A DNA stretch of 64,000 bases from NCBI RefSeq assembly GCF_007570825.1, contig NZ_SUNB01000001.1, positions 1,364,001-1,428,000 on the forward strand. The letters are read 5' to 3'. This document shows positions 62,579 through 64,000 of this stretch, piece after piece; position 1 is the first letter of the stretch, and each line of letters starts with the position of its first letter. The notes under the pieces are model-generated. The model was given only the letters and a program-made list of their open reading frames with translations, did not search any database and had not been told where the DNA came from. A program made the translations under genes and the position numbers. The stretch comes from Pleionea sediminis (GTDB lineage: Bacteria; Pseudomonadota; Gammaproteobacteria; Enterobacterales; Kangiellaceae).

Positions 62579-62791
62579 TTTTTCATCCATGCAATTGAGG
62601 GATATAACTGAAATTACTCTCTCGATAGTTGCATTTGTTCATTTGCAATGATCGGCAGAAATAAAAACTCAGATTTGAGTTTATATCACTGGAAAACAAT
62701 AACACGTTAGTACCTATTTCTAGTGAATGAAATTAGATCTATCGCTTTAATCGTATGAATTCTAAAAATTTGGGAACAAATAGCTAACTGC

Positions 62792-62820
62792 TTGACAAAA
62801 CGGGATTTTTTCTCTAGAAA
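62792..62820 (+). promoter_or_regulatory. Promoter of the acidic repeat protein gene
   Basis: TTGACA at 62792-62797 and TAGAAA at 62815-62820 are 17 bases apart, about 29 bases before the ATG at 62849. The -35 is perfect and the -10 moderate. Confidence 0.5.
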
Positions 62821-62848
62821 CAAAGTACTAAGTCAAAAAAGTCGTATC

Positions 62849-64000
62849 ATGAGAAAAAATAAACCGGGAAAAAATAACAGGAAAAATCTACGGCGAACGG
62901 CCGTAGGTAAGAAGCATTTCAAGGATAGAAAAGGTAATCGTCAATTTAGAACTAATCTAGATGCCCAAAACCCGGTAACAGAAGAACTGAATGAAGGAAC
63001 ACAAAATGAAACACCCGAGTCTAAAGGCTCAACATCTCCTAGCGATCCTGTAGAAGCAGTTAATCAGCTAGCTTCAGCGTTATCCAACTTGCTCCCAGAT
63101 GGCGAGGTCCCAGACGCGTCGAAGAATGAAGTCGACGAGGACGAGAAGTCAGAAGCTCCCACTGGTTCAGCAGAGCAGCAAGAAGAAGCCGAGGATGAAA
63201 GTAACAATTTTATTGAAGATAAGTCTGACCCTGCTAATTCGGAGTCAGCCTTAACTGAGCCGAAGTCAAAAGAAAATTCCGCAGAAGAAGTTGAGCCAAA
63301 ACAGTATGGTTCAGCACCGGATCAATCACCGCTTGGAGAAATCTTAACTGAAGACAAAGATCCAGAATCTGACGGCCACATTGCTCCCGCTGATATCGTT
63401 CCCGAAAATACATCTTCAGCCGAATATACAGCTGAATCAGAGGAACCCCTCGATGAAGCAACCGAGGCATCAGCTCTAACAGACCAGACATCAACTTTAG
63501 AGTCAGAAACGTCTCATGATGAAGATGCCGCCAGTATAGAAGAGATGGAACCCGTATCGCTCGAATCCGAGCAGACGACAGAAACGGATGAAGCGAGTGA
63601 AACGGACCTTGACGATCAAACAACGTCTGAGGCCAATAGCCCTGACCAAGATTTGGAACAAGCTCCAGACGAAGTAACCAACGAATCAAACGAGTCGGTT
63701 GAACCGATTTATCCTGAACCTTCAGCCGAATCTTTGGACCAACCAGAACAGACTGAAGAGCACGATGAAGCCGCAACATCATTGACTGACGAACCCAGTC
63801 TCGCGGAGATGGAACCCGTATCGCTCGAACCCGAGCAGACGAAAGAACCGGATGAAGCAAGTGAAACGGACCTTGACGCTCAAAGAAAGACTGAGACCAT
63901 TAGGCACGATGAAGATTTTGGACAAGCTCCAGACAAAGTAACCAACGAATCAAACGAGTCGGTTGAACCGATTTATCCTGAACCTTCAACCGAATCTTTG
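62849..64000 (+). CDS. Large acidic repeat-containing protein, 5' part (runs off the window)
   Basis: An ATG at 62849 opens a frame with no stop for 384 codons to the window edge. Residues 1-35 are strongly basic (MRKNKPGKNNRKNLRRTAVG then KKHFKDRKGNRQFRTN). The rest is Glu/Asp/Ser/Thr/Pro-rich low complexity, with no hydrophobic or signal segment. An 88-residue (264-bp) repeat begins at 63542 and again at 63806: EMEPVSLESEQTTETDEASE and EMEPVSLEPEQTKEPDEASE, each reaching VTNESNESVEPIYPEPS. The basic head plus acidic repeat stem suggests a long unstructured region before a functional domain outside the window. No family is recognised. Confidence 0.75.
   Translation, partial: MRKNKPGKNNRKNLRRTAVGKKHFKDRKGNRQFRTNLDAQNPVTEELNEGTQNETPESKGSTSPSDPVEAVNQLASALSNLLPDGEVPDASKNEVDEDEKSEAPTGSAEQQEEAEDESNNFIEDKSDPANSESALTEPKSKENSAEEVEPKQYGSAPDQSPLGEILTEDKDPESDGHIAPADIVPENTSSAEYTAESEEPLDEATEASALTDQTSTLESETSHDEDAASIEEMEPVSLESEQTTETDEASETDLDDQTTSEANSPDQDLEQAPDEVTNESNESVEPIYPEPSAESLDQPEQTEEHDEAATSLTDEPSLAEMEPVSLEPEQTKEPDEASETDLDAQRKTETIRHDEDFGQAPDKVTNESNESVEPIYPEPSTESL
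63542..64000 (+). repeat. 264-bp coding tandem repeat (second unit cut by the window edge)
   Basis: Unit 1 is 63542-63805 and unit 2 starts at 63806 and continues past 64000. The first 195 bases of unit 2 align with unit 1 without gaps. Long stretches are identical in DNA (for example around 63670-63736 versus 63934-64000, only a few mismatches), so the duplication is recent or homogenised. Confidence 0.85.

Noticed and set aside
63234-63860. 208-residue open frame on the minus strand
   Set aside because: It is the antisense shadow of the repetitive plus-strand frame 62849-64000. The peptide merely mirrors the DNA repeat and has no start signal.

Overview
The window is a chromosomal segment of a low-GC, probably marine, gammaproteobacterium. 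The gene order hemW / trmB / mutY / yggX / tRNA-Phe and the rarD-yigI pair match arrangements known from enterobacteria and relatives. Many TonB-dependent receptors, secreted metallopeptidases and large sensor proteins suggest a free-living heterotroph. A Kangiellaceae-like origin (Aliikangiella, Kangiella) is my impression only and is not demonstrated here.

Layout. 1-4.5 kb is a housekeeping block: end of hemW, trmB, an SLC13 permease, mutY, yggX and a tRNA-Phe with a strong stringent-type promoter. 4.5-6.3 kb is accessory DNA: a 1.4 kb segment bounded by a perfect 47-bp repeat of the tRNA-Phe 3' end, carrying one lipoprotein gene and no integrase, followed by a decayed IS3-family end. 6.3-10.2 kb holds a ToxR/CadC-like regulator with a LamG domain, divergent from a secreted protein that I read as a possible MACPF/CDC-type pore former. 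10.2-16.5 kb has small secreted proteins, a degenerate receiver protein, a guanine deaminase-like enzyme, a DMT transporter and an M61-like lipoprotein peptidase.

16.5-20.7 kb is a MacAB-like four-gene ABC export operon. 20.8-25.0 kb is a three-gene signalling operon: Cache histidine kinase, single-domain response regulator, REC-GGDEF-EAL protein. 25.7-38 kb is mixed housekeeping and lipid or peptide metabolism: bipA, a Pip-like hydrolase that has lost its catalytic serine, dtd, DUF805, an LplT/PlsC fusion, GFA, tatD, an astacin-like protease, rpe, pabA/trpG and a sterol desaturase-like protein. 37.8-43.3 kb is an iron-type operon (cadherin-DUF4856 lipoprotein, imelysin, TonB receptor) behind a Fur-like box, followed by a small membrane protein / XRE pair with its own palindromic operator.

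44.2-49.6 kb holds two divergent TonB receptors. 49.6-51.5 kb has a DUF3149 micro-gene with an FNR-like site and a ThrE-type exporter. 51.6-56 kb encodes a 1479-residue hybrid kinase (Reg_prop propeller, Y_Y_Y, HisKA, HATPase, REC) ending in a class III nucleotide cyclase with atypical selectivity residues. This is the most unusual protein in the window. A CRP-like regulator follows 0.7 kb downstream, so a local cyclic-nucleotide connection is conceivable. The right end has a divergent HisA paralogue, a His/Glu-loop TonB receptor of ZnuD type with a small secreted partner, rarD-yigI, and the start of a large acidic repeat protein that runs off the window.

No rRNA, CRISPR array, complete transposon or complete prophage was seen. 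All functional calls rest on motif recognition by eye; no database search was run.
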